Of a stretch of 64,000 nt of DNA, positions 57,501 through 64,000 are shown piece by piece. This DNA comes from an uncultured Burkholderiales bacterium (lineage in GTDB: Bacteria > Pseudomonadota > Gammaproteobacteria > Burkholderiales > Burkholderiaceae_C): contig CAIZSE010000084.1 in assembly GCA_903935585.1 (NCBI GenBank), positions 1 to 64,000 of the forward strand, given 5' to 3'. Below the pieces are notes generated by a model, which worked only from the letters and a program-made list of their open reading frames with translations, was not told the DNA's origin and made no database searches. Position numbers and translations under genes: made by a program. The first letter of the stretch is position 1. Every line of letters starts with the position of its first letter.

Positions 57501-58381
57501 AAGCTGCGCTTTTTCCAGCCTGAATTTTCCACGGCCGGCACATCGCCCAACCAGTCGAGCAAGGCATCGGCCTGCTCGGGCCAGCCCTGTTTGATCTGGG
57601 CCAGGGCCCGCGCCCTTTCCTCGGCAGCCCTTGCCAGCGCATCGCCGAGCGACTGACCAGGCAAGGCCTCGGGCAAGGCTTCGACATTCAGCAGCTGGCG
57701 CATGTCTTGCTCCAGGGCGGCCACGTCACGCCAGATGCCCAGCACCTCGGTCACAGACGGCGCGTCCATGGGGTAAAGCTGTTCGCGCCAATAGTCTTGC
57801 ACCGCCTCCAGTCGCAGCGCAGCTTCGTCAGCCACCAGGCTTTCTTCAAACAGGTTGCCACTGTCGAACGCGTGCTCGCGCAGCATGCGCTGGCACCAGG
57901 CGTCGATGGTGTACACCGCTGCATCGTCCATGGCCTGCGCGGCCAAAGAAAGGCGGTACGCCGCTTTTTCGCGTGAGGCGCCGTCCGGGTAGTCGCGGAG
58001 CAAGCCCAGCAAGAACGCGTCTTTCTCGTCCCGCAAATCGGGGTTGCGAAACACCTGGGCCGCTTCGGTCAGGCGGGCCCGAATGCGGTCCGACAACTCG
58101 CGCGTGGCTGCGCGGGTGAAGGTCATGACCAGAATGTCTTGCGGCATGAGCGGGCGAAGGCCGGGTTCACCGTTTTCGACTTTTTCGCTCTGCTCACCAT
58201 GCCCCAGCACCAGCCGCACATACAGGGCGGCAATGGTCCAGGTTTTGCCGGTGCCCGCGCTGGCCTCGATCAGGCGGCTACCCCACAGGGGAAAGCTCAG
58301 GGCTTCCAGAGGGTGGCTGGCGACTTGCACTTCTGACTGACTGTCTGAATGCGTTTGGGGGTTCAAGTTTTGGGAGTTCAT
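54575..58381 (-). CDS. recB: Exodeoxyribonuclease V beta subunit RecB
   Basis: The 3'-5' helicase and nuclease subunit of RecBCD, which processes double-strand ends for RecA. The 1268-residue protein has Walker A in IEASAGTGKTWTIAALYVRLVLG, motif II LIDEFQDTSPLQ, GDPKQSIYGFRGADI, and motif V/VI VVTIHASKGLEYPVVCLPF and LWYVALTRA. The C-terminal nuclease has the catalytic aspartates and lysine in MGFADLVFEHGGRYWVLDYKSN. The start overlaps the recC stop by four bases. Confidence 0.98.
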   Translation of the reverse strand: MNSQNLNPQTHSDSQSEVQVASHPLEALSFPLWGSRLIEASAGTGKTWTIAALYVRLVLGHGEQSEKVENGEPGLRPLMPQDILVMTFTRAATRELSDRIRARLTEAAQVFRNPDLRDEKDAFLLGLLRDYPDGASREKAAYRLSLAAQAMDDAAVYTIDAWCQRMLREHAFDSGNLFEESLVADEAALRLEAVQDYWREQLYPMDAPSVTEVLGIWRDVAALEQDMRQLLNVEALPEALPGQSLGDALARAAEERARALAQIKQGWPEQADALLDWLGDVPAVENSGWKKRSFGLANCSKWLGALKLWAQGEGGYDELKKAMGKIGWERFTPEGMAACREDDKPYTLPPQCQAFADLQAALQSLPQAKVAARIHARTRVAERLAWLKQRTAQFGFADMLQRLDAALQRGDDGKRLALRLRQQFPVALIDEFQDTSPLQFRIFDHIYCTAENLRETALLLIGDPKQSIYGFRGADILSYLTARVATAGRHYVLGTNYRSTQAVVNVVNRWFEVGDARSVQGAFGYARPDGRNPLPFQPVEANSRAEVLCCQAGEVPAMTLVHAPELASHRDAMTHMSALCAEQIVAWLGDPSTRFVQAGQADQGLKPKDIAVLVRTGKEADAVRQALSVRGVASVYLSDRDSVFDSDEAGDLCLWLRAVAEPQDMRRLRAALATRTVGLTLPELHHMAQHGDALDDYADQMHALRQTWQTQGVLAMVRRSLHALNLAARWRGQAQGERRLTNVLHLAELLQSASMRLDGEQALIRWLVQQMDEDAESDEQTVRLESDEDLVKVVTIHASKGLEYPVVCLPFAHSHRVVRADKTTVLRLTDAQGERHNQLQFTAQDVQSADADRLREDLRLWYVALTRACHALWVGWAAVHKPRGKDCQNHLSAAGRLLGGDSAHEAHAWPELLQALLTDAQGQPLPVQLQTADSTVGLSRWQRDDVRPALREVLACTAVIDKRWTIASFSRLARDLSSQPVLQAALQMATPRPADDEPPDEGAGLAMPSGAAAPRATAAVSPWHGFARGPSAGNFLHDQLEWLAADGFALQPGTPTAERLLKRCDRAGYKTQADVVVNWLSRVVAQPLRGPDVPLNALANVLPEMEFWLPADRLHAQEIDALCRQHLLAGVPRPKLPEAQLHGMLMGFADLVFEHGGRYWVLDYKSNHLGEDDAAYTAEALDQAMAHHRYEVQAALYMLALHRLLRARLGAAYDPAQHLGGAVYLFMRGIDGPAGGCCTLPAPLALMDGLDAMLGRPTDAVTQPGEMA

Positions 58382-61300
58382 GACCAGGCCTCCCCTTGTG
58401 TGCCATCTTCCAGCTCATTGTCCGGCTCGGCGTCCGGCAAAGGCTCGGTCTGCAGGCCATCGGCCCATTGCTTGAGTGGGCGGTACACCGCCTCGGCCAG
58501 CCGATCCAGGTGGTCACCCGCCAGCAACTCGTCCAGCGTGGGGTAGGTGCGGTACAAGGCCGCGTCTTTGCGCGCCTCGCCGTCCTGGTCGTAACCATTG
58601 CCTTCGTACAAATCGGCCAACGTGTTCAGGCTGGACTGGCCCTTGTCTTTGTCCTTGAGCCACTGCAGCGCCACCAAGGGCGGCAAGGGCAGCGGCCAGC
58701 GCATGCCCTCGGCATAAACGGACAGCAACTCGTCCAGTTGCGCCCGGGCGGCATCTGCGGCCATGGGCTGCATGCGCACGATGGCGTTGCGCCCCACCAG
58801 CACCCCGTGCACCGACAGCCCCATGGCCGCTGCCGCCAAGCTGGTCAGCCAGGGGCCCAGCAGTTTTTCGGGCAAGGCCCGGGCCTCGTTCTTTTTGTTG
58901 ATCGTGGCGATTTTGGAGGCCTGCATCAGCACCCACGCGGTGTGAACCTGATCGCCTTCCACGCGCTGGCGCCAGCCTGTCAAGGCATCTTGTAGGCGCA
59001 CACCCGCATGCGTGTGGTCGATCAGGCCACGGGCTGCCCCCTCGGGCCACTGGGCGCGTTCTTGCAGACCGCACACCAACAAGGGGTGCAACTCTTGCAC
59101 CAGGCGCCGGGCTTCGTGCTCACCCACGGCCGCCAGCGGCAAATCGCCCGCGCGGCGCATGCGTTGCACAGCCTGCTGAACATGCCTGGCTACCGCCTCG
59201 GCGCCGAGGTCAGCGGGCAGGCGTTGCAGCTCATGGTCCATTCGCTCATACAGGTCCAGACCATTGAGACTGAACAGTTCTTCGTCGTGCAACTCGGTGC
59301 GGTCGTGCTCCAGGCTCAGCTGCAAACGCTGGCTGAAAAAGCTGGCCACAGGCCTGCGCAAAAAGCGCAGCAACTGCGCCAAAGTGATCAAAGGCACGCC
59401 ATTGGCCGCATCGATGGGCCGCAACGGGTGGGCACTCGGGTGGGCACTCGGGTGTTCACTCGGGTGCAGCACGGGCGCAGCAGCCGACGCCACCTTGTCC
59501 AACTGCGCGACCCGCCACTCTCGGGCATAGGTTTGCAATGGGCTGCCTTCTTCAAAATACACCCGGCTGAACGGCTGCAAGGGGTGCTCTGTGGTGAGGC
59601 GCTTGGCACTGCCCTTGCCCCACAGCGCGTCGATTTCTTCTCGCAACTGCGACACCAGGACCGAAGGCGGTTGCTCGCTGTTGTTGCGCACGCTGCGGCC
59701 ACTCCAGCTCACGTACAGCGTGCGGCGGGCCGACAGCAAGGCTTCGAGCATCAGCTGGCGGTCGTCATCGCGGCGCGAGCGGTCACCGGGTCGGGTCATG
59801 CCGGGCAGACCCAGCAGGTCGAAGTCGGCACGCGGACTGCGCCGTGGGTAGTCGCCATCGTTCATGCCCAGCAGGCACACCCACTGAAACGGAATCGCCC
59901 GCATCGGCATCAGCGTGCAAAAGGTCACGCCGCCCGCCCTGAAGCGCTGTTCCAGCTTGGGCACTTTCAGGGCGTCCAGCCAGGCTGATCGGGCCACCGC
60001 CAGCGGCACACTGTCTGCAAAATCGGCCTGATCGGCGGCACTGACCCAATCGTTCAAGGCCTGGTCCAGGGCGGACAAAGCGTTGCGGTCGGCATCGTCT
60101 TGCGCCTTGAACAGGGCGGCCAGCAAGGCGCGGCCGCGTTCGGCCCACTGCAGCGGCGTGGCGACGCTGGCACAGGTTTGCCACCAGTCCATCAGCGCCT
60201 GCAGCAGGTGCGCCAAGGCCCCGGCCAGCTCGGCATCGAGCCCACCCACTTCGGCATAGGGGTCAACGCCTTGGGCATCGGCGGGGACGGGATCACCACC
60301 ACAGGCATAGCCCATCAGCATGCGCTGTACGCCAAACAGTGCCGAGTTGTCTTCGCCGCAAGTGCCCAGGCCCAAGCCGGCGCGGTGTGCGGCTGACAAA
60401 CCCCAGCGAATGCCCGAGCCCGCCATCCAGCGGGTCAGTGTGGGCAATTGCTCGGGCTTCAAACCAAAGCGGGCAGCCAGCGCAGGCACTTCGAGCAGCG
60501 CCACCAAGTCGCTCATGCGGCTGCGCTGCTGGGGCAAGGCCAACAACCACTCCACCGCGTGAATCAAAGGGCTGCTGGCTTGCGCGCCCAGGTCGGCAAT
60601 GTCGCAGGGAATAAAGCGTGCATCGCCCCGCTTGTATTGGCCAAATACGGCACGAATGGCGGGCGCCATGAGCTCGATGTCGGGCACCATCACCACCACA
60701 TCGCGGGGCGACAAGTCGGGGTGGTCATGGAAGGCCTTGAGCAACCGATCGTGCAACACCTCCAACTCGCGCACCGGGCTGTGCGCCACCGTGAACACCA
60801 CCGACTGGTCGTCGCCGCGCAAAGCGGCCTCGACCGGGTCATGCGCCGATTTCAAATCGCGAATGCGGTTTTGCAGTTGCGTGAGCAGGCAGGTTGCATC
60901 GGCTCCCGGAGCATCGTCAAACAAATCCAGACGCTGGCCCGGCATGCGCTCTTGGGCGGCCTGCAAGTCGTCAAAGGCGTCCAGCTGCCGAACGAAATCG
61001 CGCCCCTGACGCCCCCAGGCAGCCAACAAGGCGGGGGCATGCAAATGCATCTGCTCAAAAGGCATGCTCGACAGATTGACGCTTTTGTAGGAATGCCTGC
61101 GCCGCTCGGCCCGCAAGGCGTCGCGCCCATCCATGATGTCGCCCCAGTGGTACTGGCAAGGGTTGGGCACGGCCAGCAAGACCTGGCTGTGCTGCGCCAG
61201 CGCGGCCAGCATTTCCAGCAACTGGCTGGGCATGTGGCTCATGCCAAACACCGACACGCGCCGCGCCACCGGGCTGGCCAGGTCTTGGCCAGACTGCAAG

Positions 61301-61977
61301 CGGGCCAAAGCCCGCAGATGCAAGGCGGGCCGGGTGGCTTGGCGCTCCGACTCGGTCAACGGGGCCAGCACACGCCGCCACAATTCGGCTTGCCACTGCT
61401 GGTCTTCAGGTAACTGCGCCGACACATCGCCAGGCCAAACCACTTGCCCGGCTTCTTTGCGCAGCACGTTGCGCCCGGCGGCCCAATCTTCAAGCCAGTC
61501 GGGTCGGTAAATCTGGTATTGGTCAAACAAGTCCGCCAGGCGGCTGGCCAGTTGCAGCAAACGTTCAGGATTCGGCTCAGACTCCGGTTGAAGTTTGTCG
61601 CCCTGCAAAAACCCCGCCACGGGCTTGAACACCGGATCGTTCACACAAGTGGGCAACAAAGCCATCAGCCGCCACGTCATGGGCAGTTTGTCCAGGGGCG
61701 AATCGGGCGGCACCTGTTGCGCGCCCAGCACCTGCCGGTAAGTGCGCCACAAAAACCGCGAGGGCAACTCCACCTTGGTGGCCGCGCACACCCCTCCTTG
61801 CTGGGCCAGTGCCATCTTGATCCACTCGGCCATGCCATTGCTTTGCACCAGCACCACCTCCTGCTCCAGCGGCGCCAGCGGCTGACGCGCCAGCCAGCCC
61901 GACAAAGTCTCGGCCAGCACCTCGGAGCGGTGGCTGTGCAGGGCCAGAAAACCGGGCGCGATCAAGGAGGTGGGCAT
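58378..61977 (-). CDS. recC: Exodeoxyribonuclease V gamma subunit RecC
   Basis: RecC holds the complex together and recognises Chi with its inactivated helicase/nuclease folds. The 1199-residue protein starts with LALHSHRSEVLAETLSGWL and has VLVQSNGMAEWIKMALAQQGG, FGMSHMPSQLLEMLAALAQH, RDVVVMVPDIELMAPAI and FCTLMPMRAIPFQWVCLLGMNDGDYPR. The ATG at 61977 has no good ribosome site and is preceded 22 bases upstream by a hairpin (62000-62016). A short tandem repeat lies within the gene at 59425-59466. Which Chi sequence it reads cannot be inferred. Confidence 0.97.
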   Translation of the reverse strand: MPTSLIAPGFLALHSHRSEVLAETLSGWLARQPLAPLEQEVVLVQSNGMAEWIKMALAQQGGVCAATKVELPSRFLWRTYRQVLGAQQVPPDSPLDKLPMTWRLMALLPTCVNDPVFKPVAGFLQGDKLQPESEPNPERLLQLASRLADLFDQYQIYRPDWLEDWAAGRNVLRKEAGQVVWPGDVSAQLPEDQQWQAELWRRVLAPLTESERQATRPALHLRALARLQSGQDLASPVARRVSVFGMSHMPSQLLEMLAALAQHSQVLLAVPNPCQYHWGDIMDGRDALRAERRRHSYKSVNLSSMPFEQMHLHAPALLAAWGRQGRDFVRQLDAFDDLQAAQERMPGQRLDLFDDAPGADATCLLTQLQNRIRDLKSAHDPVEAALRGDDQSVVFTVAHSPVRELEVLHDRLLKAFHDHPDLSPRDVVVMVPDIELMAPAIRAVFGQYKRGDARFIPCDIADLGAQASSPLIHAVEWLLALPQQRSRMSDLVALLEVPALAARFGLKPEQLPTLTRWMAGSGIRWGLSAAHRAGLGLGTCGEDNSALFGVQRMLMGYACGGDPVPADAQGVDPYAEVGGLDAELAGALAHLLQALMDWWQTCASVATPLQWAERGRALLAALFKAQDDADRNALSALDQALNDWVSAADQADFADSVPLAVARSAWLDALKVPKLEQRFRAGGVTFCTLMPMRAIPFQWVCLLGMNDGDYPRRSPRADFDLLGLPGMTRPGDRSRRDDDRQLMLEALLSARRTLYVSWSGRSVRNNSEQPPSVLVSQLREEIDALWGKGSAKRLTTEHPLQPFSRVYFEEGSPLQTYAREWRVAQLDKVASAAAPVLHPSEHPSAHPSAHPLRPIDAANGVPLITLAQLLRFLRRPVASFFSQRLQLSLEHDRTELHDEELFSLNGLDLYERMDHELQRLPADLGAEAVARHVQQAVQRMRRAGDLPLAAVGEHEARRLVQELHPLLVCGLQERAQWPEGAARGLIDHTHAGVRLQDALTGWRQRVEGDQVHTAWVLMQASKIATINKKNEARALPEKLLGPWLTSLAAAAMGLSVHGVLVGRNAIVRMQPMAADAARAQLDELLSVYAEGMRWPLPLPPLVALQWLKDKDKGQSSLNTLADLYEGNGYDQDGEARKDAALYRTYPTLDELLAGDHLDRLAEAVYRPLKQWADGLQTEPLPDAEPDNELEDGTQGEAWS
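59425..59466 (-). repeat. 12-bp tandem repeat inside recC
   Basis: Three copies of a 12-base unit (GGTGGGCACTCG twice, then GGTGTTCACTCG) and the start of a fourth lie head to tail. On the coding strand they give the repeating peptide HPSEHPSAHPSAHP. The unit length is a multiple of three, so copy-number change would not break the frame. Confidence 0.85.
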
Positions 61978-62361
61978 TTAAAAGAGGTTCAAGGCGAACG
62001 CCCTGCAAAACAGGGCGCCCTCAAGGCCAAACAGGGTGCGAAAGCAACTTGGAAGAAGCACGCGAAGCCACAAGAATAGCCGCAAAACAAGCCCCTGCGG
62101 GCTCACGCACTGAGCCCGCGATGGACAAGCCAACTGCTGCTTTATGAGGCATACACCGCCAGCCCAACAGGCATGCGCCTTGGCAGGCTTGTTCACGGAC
62201 TTATCCACAGCTTTGGGCACGGGGTTTGGGGATACACAAACGCAAGTGGCTTGGCGCGATAGTGTCCGCAGGTCCCAAAAGACTTCATCTGCCTGTCAGT
62301 CAAAAAGAATCAATTACGATTACTATCGCTCTTCCAATGACTGCATAACAGCATACATCGG
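61978..62361. other. Intergenic region upstream of recC with hairpins and a DnaA-box-like site
   Basis: No gene is convincing in these 384 bases. GCCCTG-CAAAA-CAGGGC (62000-62016) would form a hairpin in the recC leader. GCGGGCTCA-CGCAC-TGAGCCCGC (62097-62119) is a 9-bp perfect stem with a short loop and no strong T-run. TTATCCACA at 62201-62209 matches the DnaA-box consensus exactly but stands alone. From about 62280 the sequence becomes visibly more AT-rich, which marks the left edge of the foreign-looking dinD segment. Confidence 0.5.
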
Positions 62362-62483
62362 ATGAGCACCCTTTTCTTCGAAAAACCTATCTCAATTACC
62401 CCTACGGCTACCCCAGTCAACACTGGAAGCTGGATGAAACGGGACAGCCCACGCAAAAGACCATTGCTGCCCCGTTAGGCTGA
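62362..62483 (+). pseudogene. Decayed 5' fragment of a type III restriction endonuclease-like gene
   Basis: The ATG at 62362 opens MSTLFFEKPI. After a one-base shift near 62391 the reading continues as LNYPYGYPSQHWKLDETGQPTQKTI and stops at 62483. From memory, the FFE-P-I-LN-PY-YP-HW-LD-GQPT pattern is the N-terminus of a family of Res-type (type III restriction) helicase-nuclease subunits of about 900 residues. Only some 40 codons remain and the frame is broken, so this is a remnant. It lies just upstream of dinD, a gene often found in restriction-modification loci. The family match is made by eye only. Confidence 0.6.
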
Positions 62484-62576
62484 GTTCATCGGACCAATAC
62501 CCATGAAAAAAATCGCGTGACCAGGTAACCGGAAGATTCAAAGTGCTGCTGAACAACGTCAAAAGAGAAAAACACA

Positions 62577-63422
62577 ATGAATAAAAATCTGGTTCAAACC
62601 CTCACTTACACTTTTGAAGGCCATGCACAGCAAACCGAAACGGGCGTGGAATATTGGCTGGCAAGGGACATCCAGCATCTGTTGGGCTACGCTGAATGGC
62701 GCAACTTCGTACTTGTGATCAGCAAAGCAAAGACATCTTGTGAAGTCTCAGGTCATTCACCTTCCGATCATTTTGTTGACGTCAACAAGACGATCGCCAT
62801 GCCTAAAGGTGCATCCAAAGATGTACCTGAAATCATGCTGACCCGTTATGCGTGTTATCTCATCGCGCAAAACGGTGACCCACGCAAATCAGAAATTGCT
62901 TTTGCGCAGACTTACTTTGCTGTGCAAACCCGCAAGGCAGAATTGATCGAACAACGCATGCTGGATGCTGAGCGCATCCACGCGCGCAAAAAACCAACCG
63001 AAACAGAGAAAGATATCTCAAAAGTTATCTTCGAGCAAACCGGAGGCAACCAGGACTTTGCACTTATCCGAAGCAACGGTGACCTTGCCCTGTTTGGCCA
63101 AAGCACCCAAGCCATGAAGGCGCAGTGGAAAGTACCGGATAGCCGCCCTTTGGCTGACTTTGCACCCACCATCTTGCTCAAGGCCAAAGACTTTGCGACG
63201 GAAATCACCATCTTCAATGCACGCCAGCACCAAATGGATAGCGAAGGGAAAATTTCAAAAGAACACATCACCAATAACAAGGCAGTGCGCAACACCTTGC
63301 TGGAACGCGGCATTCGTCCTGAAAAATTGACGCCTGAAGAAGATGTGAAGAAGGTCGAGCGACGCCAGCATTCGGACGACAAAAAATCACTCAAGAAGCC
63401 TGACACCCTGGACAAGGGATAA
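62577..63422 (+). CDS. dinD: DNA damage-inducible protein D (DinD)
   Basis: DinD of E. coli is an SOS-induced protein that binds and inhibits RecA filaments. The 281-residue protein aligns with it by eye: an N-terminal BRO-like DNA-binding part (YWLARDIQHLLGYAEWRNF), the SCEVSGHSPSDHF segment, IMLTRYACYLIAQNGDPRKSEIAFAQTYFAVQTRKAEL, and a helical, charged C-terminus. The ATG at 62577 follows an AGAGA site. No LexA box of the CTG-N10-CAG type is seen upstream, so SOS control is not supported. Base composition is lower in GC than the flanks, which suggests transfer. Confidence 0.88.
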   Translation: MNKNLVQTLTYTFEGHAQQTETGVEYWLARDIQHLLGYAEWRNFVLVISKAKTSCEVSGHSPSDHFVDVNKTIAMPKGASKDVPEIMLTRYACYLIAQNGDPRKSEIAFAQTYFAVQTRKAELIEQRMLDAERIHARKKPTETEKDISKVIFEQTGGNQDFALIRSNGDLALFGQSTQAMKAQWKVPDSRPLADFAPTILLKAKDFATEITIFNARQHQMDSEGKISKEHITNNKAVRNTLLERGIRPEKLTPEEDVKKVERRQHSDDKKSLKKPDTLDKG

Positions 63423-63564
63423 CCAATGTCAAACGCGTCCCAAAAATCCATAACCGAACCGGAATAAGAAATCCTCCAGCACGACGATCTTCATGCGCCC
63501 ACAGGCCCGTGAAGAACTGCTGTCCCAGCGCAACGTCCAGAACCTCGGCGCAGGAATGCGCCCC

Positions 63565-64000
63565 TCAGCCCCCAGGCGCGTCGGCCGAGACCAGAACCCC
63601 CACCGAGATGATGAAATCGGCAGCGGACTGGATGTCAGCTTCCAGGGCTTGGCGTGCGCCTTCGACATCTTTCTTGAGAATCGACTCGACCATGCTGGCA
63701 TGGTGTGTCAACGCCGTGCGTTGGTTGACCCGCACCGGGCCGGACCGCATGTCGTAATTGAGGATGGGACCAATGCGCAGCCACAAGGCCTCGATCAACT
63801 GCATCATCACGGGCATTTTGGCGCCCCGGTAAATCGCAAAGTGCAGTTCTTTGTTGAGGGAGATGAGTCGGGCACCGTCAGGGGTTTCGTTCTTCATTTC
63901 CCGCACAAAGCTTTCGTGCCACATGACGATCTTCTGGGTGTCCTCATCGCTCAGGGATTGGGCTGCTGTGGCGGCTGCCAAGCCTTCCAGGTTTTTGCGA
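63565..64000 (-). CDS. GntR family transcriptional regulator, C-terminal FCD ligand-binding domain (runs off the window)
   Basis: About 145 C-terminal residues of a FadR/GntR-type regulator. The all-helical FCD domain shows the metal- or ligand-binding positions LNKELHFAIYRGA, then R-x-N and HHASMVESILKKDVEGARQALEADI with its conserved histidine. The winged-helix N-terminus lies beyond base 64000. The ligand is usually an organic acid. The regulated gene may have lain immediately downstream, where the foreign-looking segment now begins. Confidence 0.85.
   Translation of the reverse strand, partial: RKNLEGLAAATAAQSLSDEDTQKIVMWHESFVREMKNETPDGARLISLNKELHFAIYRGAKMPVMMQLIEALWLRIGPILNYDMRSGPVRVNQRTALTHHASMVESILKKDVEGARQALEADIQSAADFIISVGVLVSADAPGG

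Noticed and set aside
61444-62079. Plus-strand frame ending in lysine/glutamine-rich KQGA repeats just upstream of recC
   Set aside because: Most of it is antisense to recC. The basic tail has no start or ribosome site of its own and no recognised family.
62201-62209. Perfect DnaA-box consensus TTATCCACA
   Set aside because: A single 9-mer without neighbours, an AT-rich unwinding region or origin genes. Chance occurrence is likely, so no origin is claimed.
63425-63466. Short frame MSNASQKSITEPE directly after dinD
   Set aside because: Thirteen codons with no family resemblance; it could be a remnant but cannot be supported as a gene.

Overview
The window is GC-rich, densely packed bacterial chromosome from a betaproteobacterium, most likely order Burkholderiales, family Comamonadaceae. 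I infer this from gene content: a Bug/TctC-type solute-binding protein, DUF2818 directly after nuoN, a metal-dependent KdsA, an endonuclease-type MutL, and RecBCD in the order recC-recB-recD. Genus cannot be fixed by eye. Almost everything is core metabolism. The accessory parts are the sensory module at 14.3-18.1 kb, the cell-wall acyl-esterase cluster at 23-29 kb, and a lower-GC scar at about 62.3-63.5 kb.

Layout. 1-581 holds the 5' part of coaBC (minus). 750-5752 is a plus-strand run: pyrG, kdsA, a DUF1330 gene, eno, ftsB and a P-loop NTPase. 5762-7340 (minus) carries hslO and a gamma-carbonic-anhydrase-like gene, divergent from a DUF455 gene across a palindromic promoter. 8244-10126 (minus) couples a Bug solute-binding protein to xerD; an AEC transporter (plus) follows. 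queG (minus) overlaps the divergent tsaE-amiC pair (plus), and mutL, an MFS gene and miaA come later. This is the enterobacterial queG/tsaE/ami/mutL/miaA neighbourhood, interrupted here by a minus-strand operon (88-aa protein, tandem V4R-like protein, hybrid histidine kinase) and a DedA gene.

23163-29099 follows miaA without a gap. It has two paralogous exported SGNH proteins resembling Ape1/PatB peptidoglycan O-acetylesterases, an OatA-type acyltransferase-3/SGNH fusion, and a LysM-glucosaminidase. Together these look like a peptidoglycan O-acetylation and turnover module. Next come arfB, DUF1178, a Nudix hydrolase and DUF2818, and then the complete 14-gene nuoA-N operon (31.1-45.5 kb, all minus). 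Upstream of it are tRNA-Leu(GAG), secG, tpiA, a quinone oxidoreductase, pnp and rpsO, with a clear rpsO terminator and a candidate pnp leader hairpin.

50.8-62 kb holds a REP-like palindrome, an aminotransferase, a small secreted protein and a translationally coupled recC-recB-recD operon (minus). After an intergenic stretch with hairpins comes a lower-GC segment with a decayed 5' end of what looks like a type III restriction gene, then dinD. The window ends in the C-terminal part of a GntR/FCD regulator (minus).
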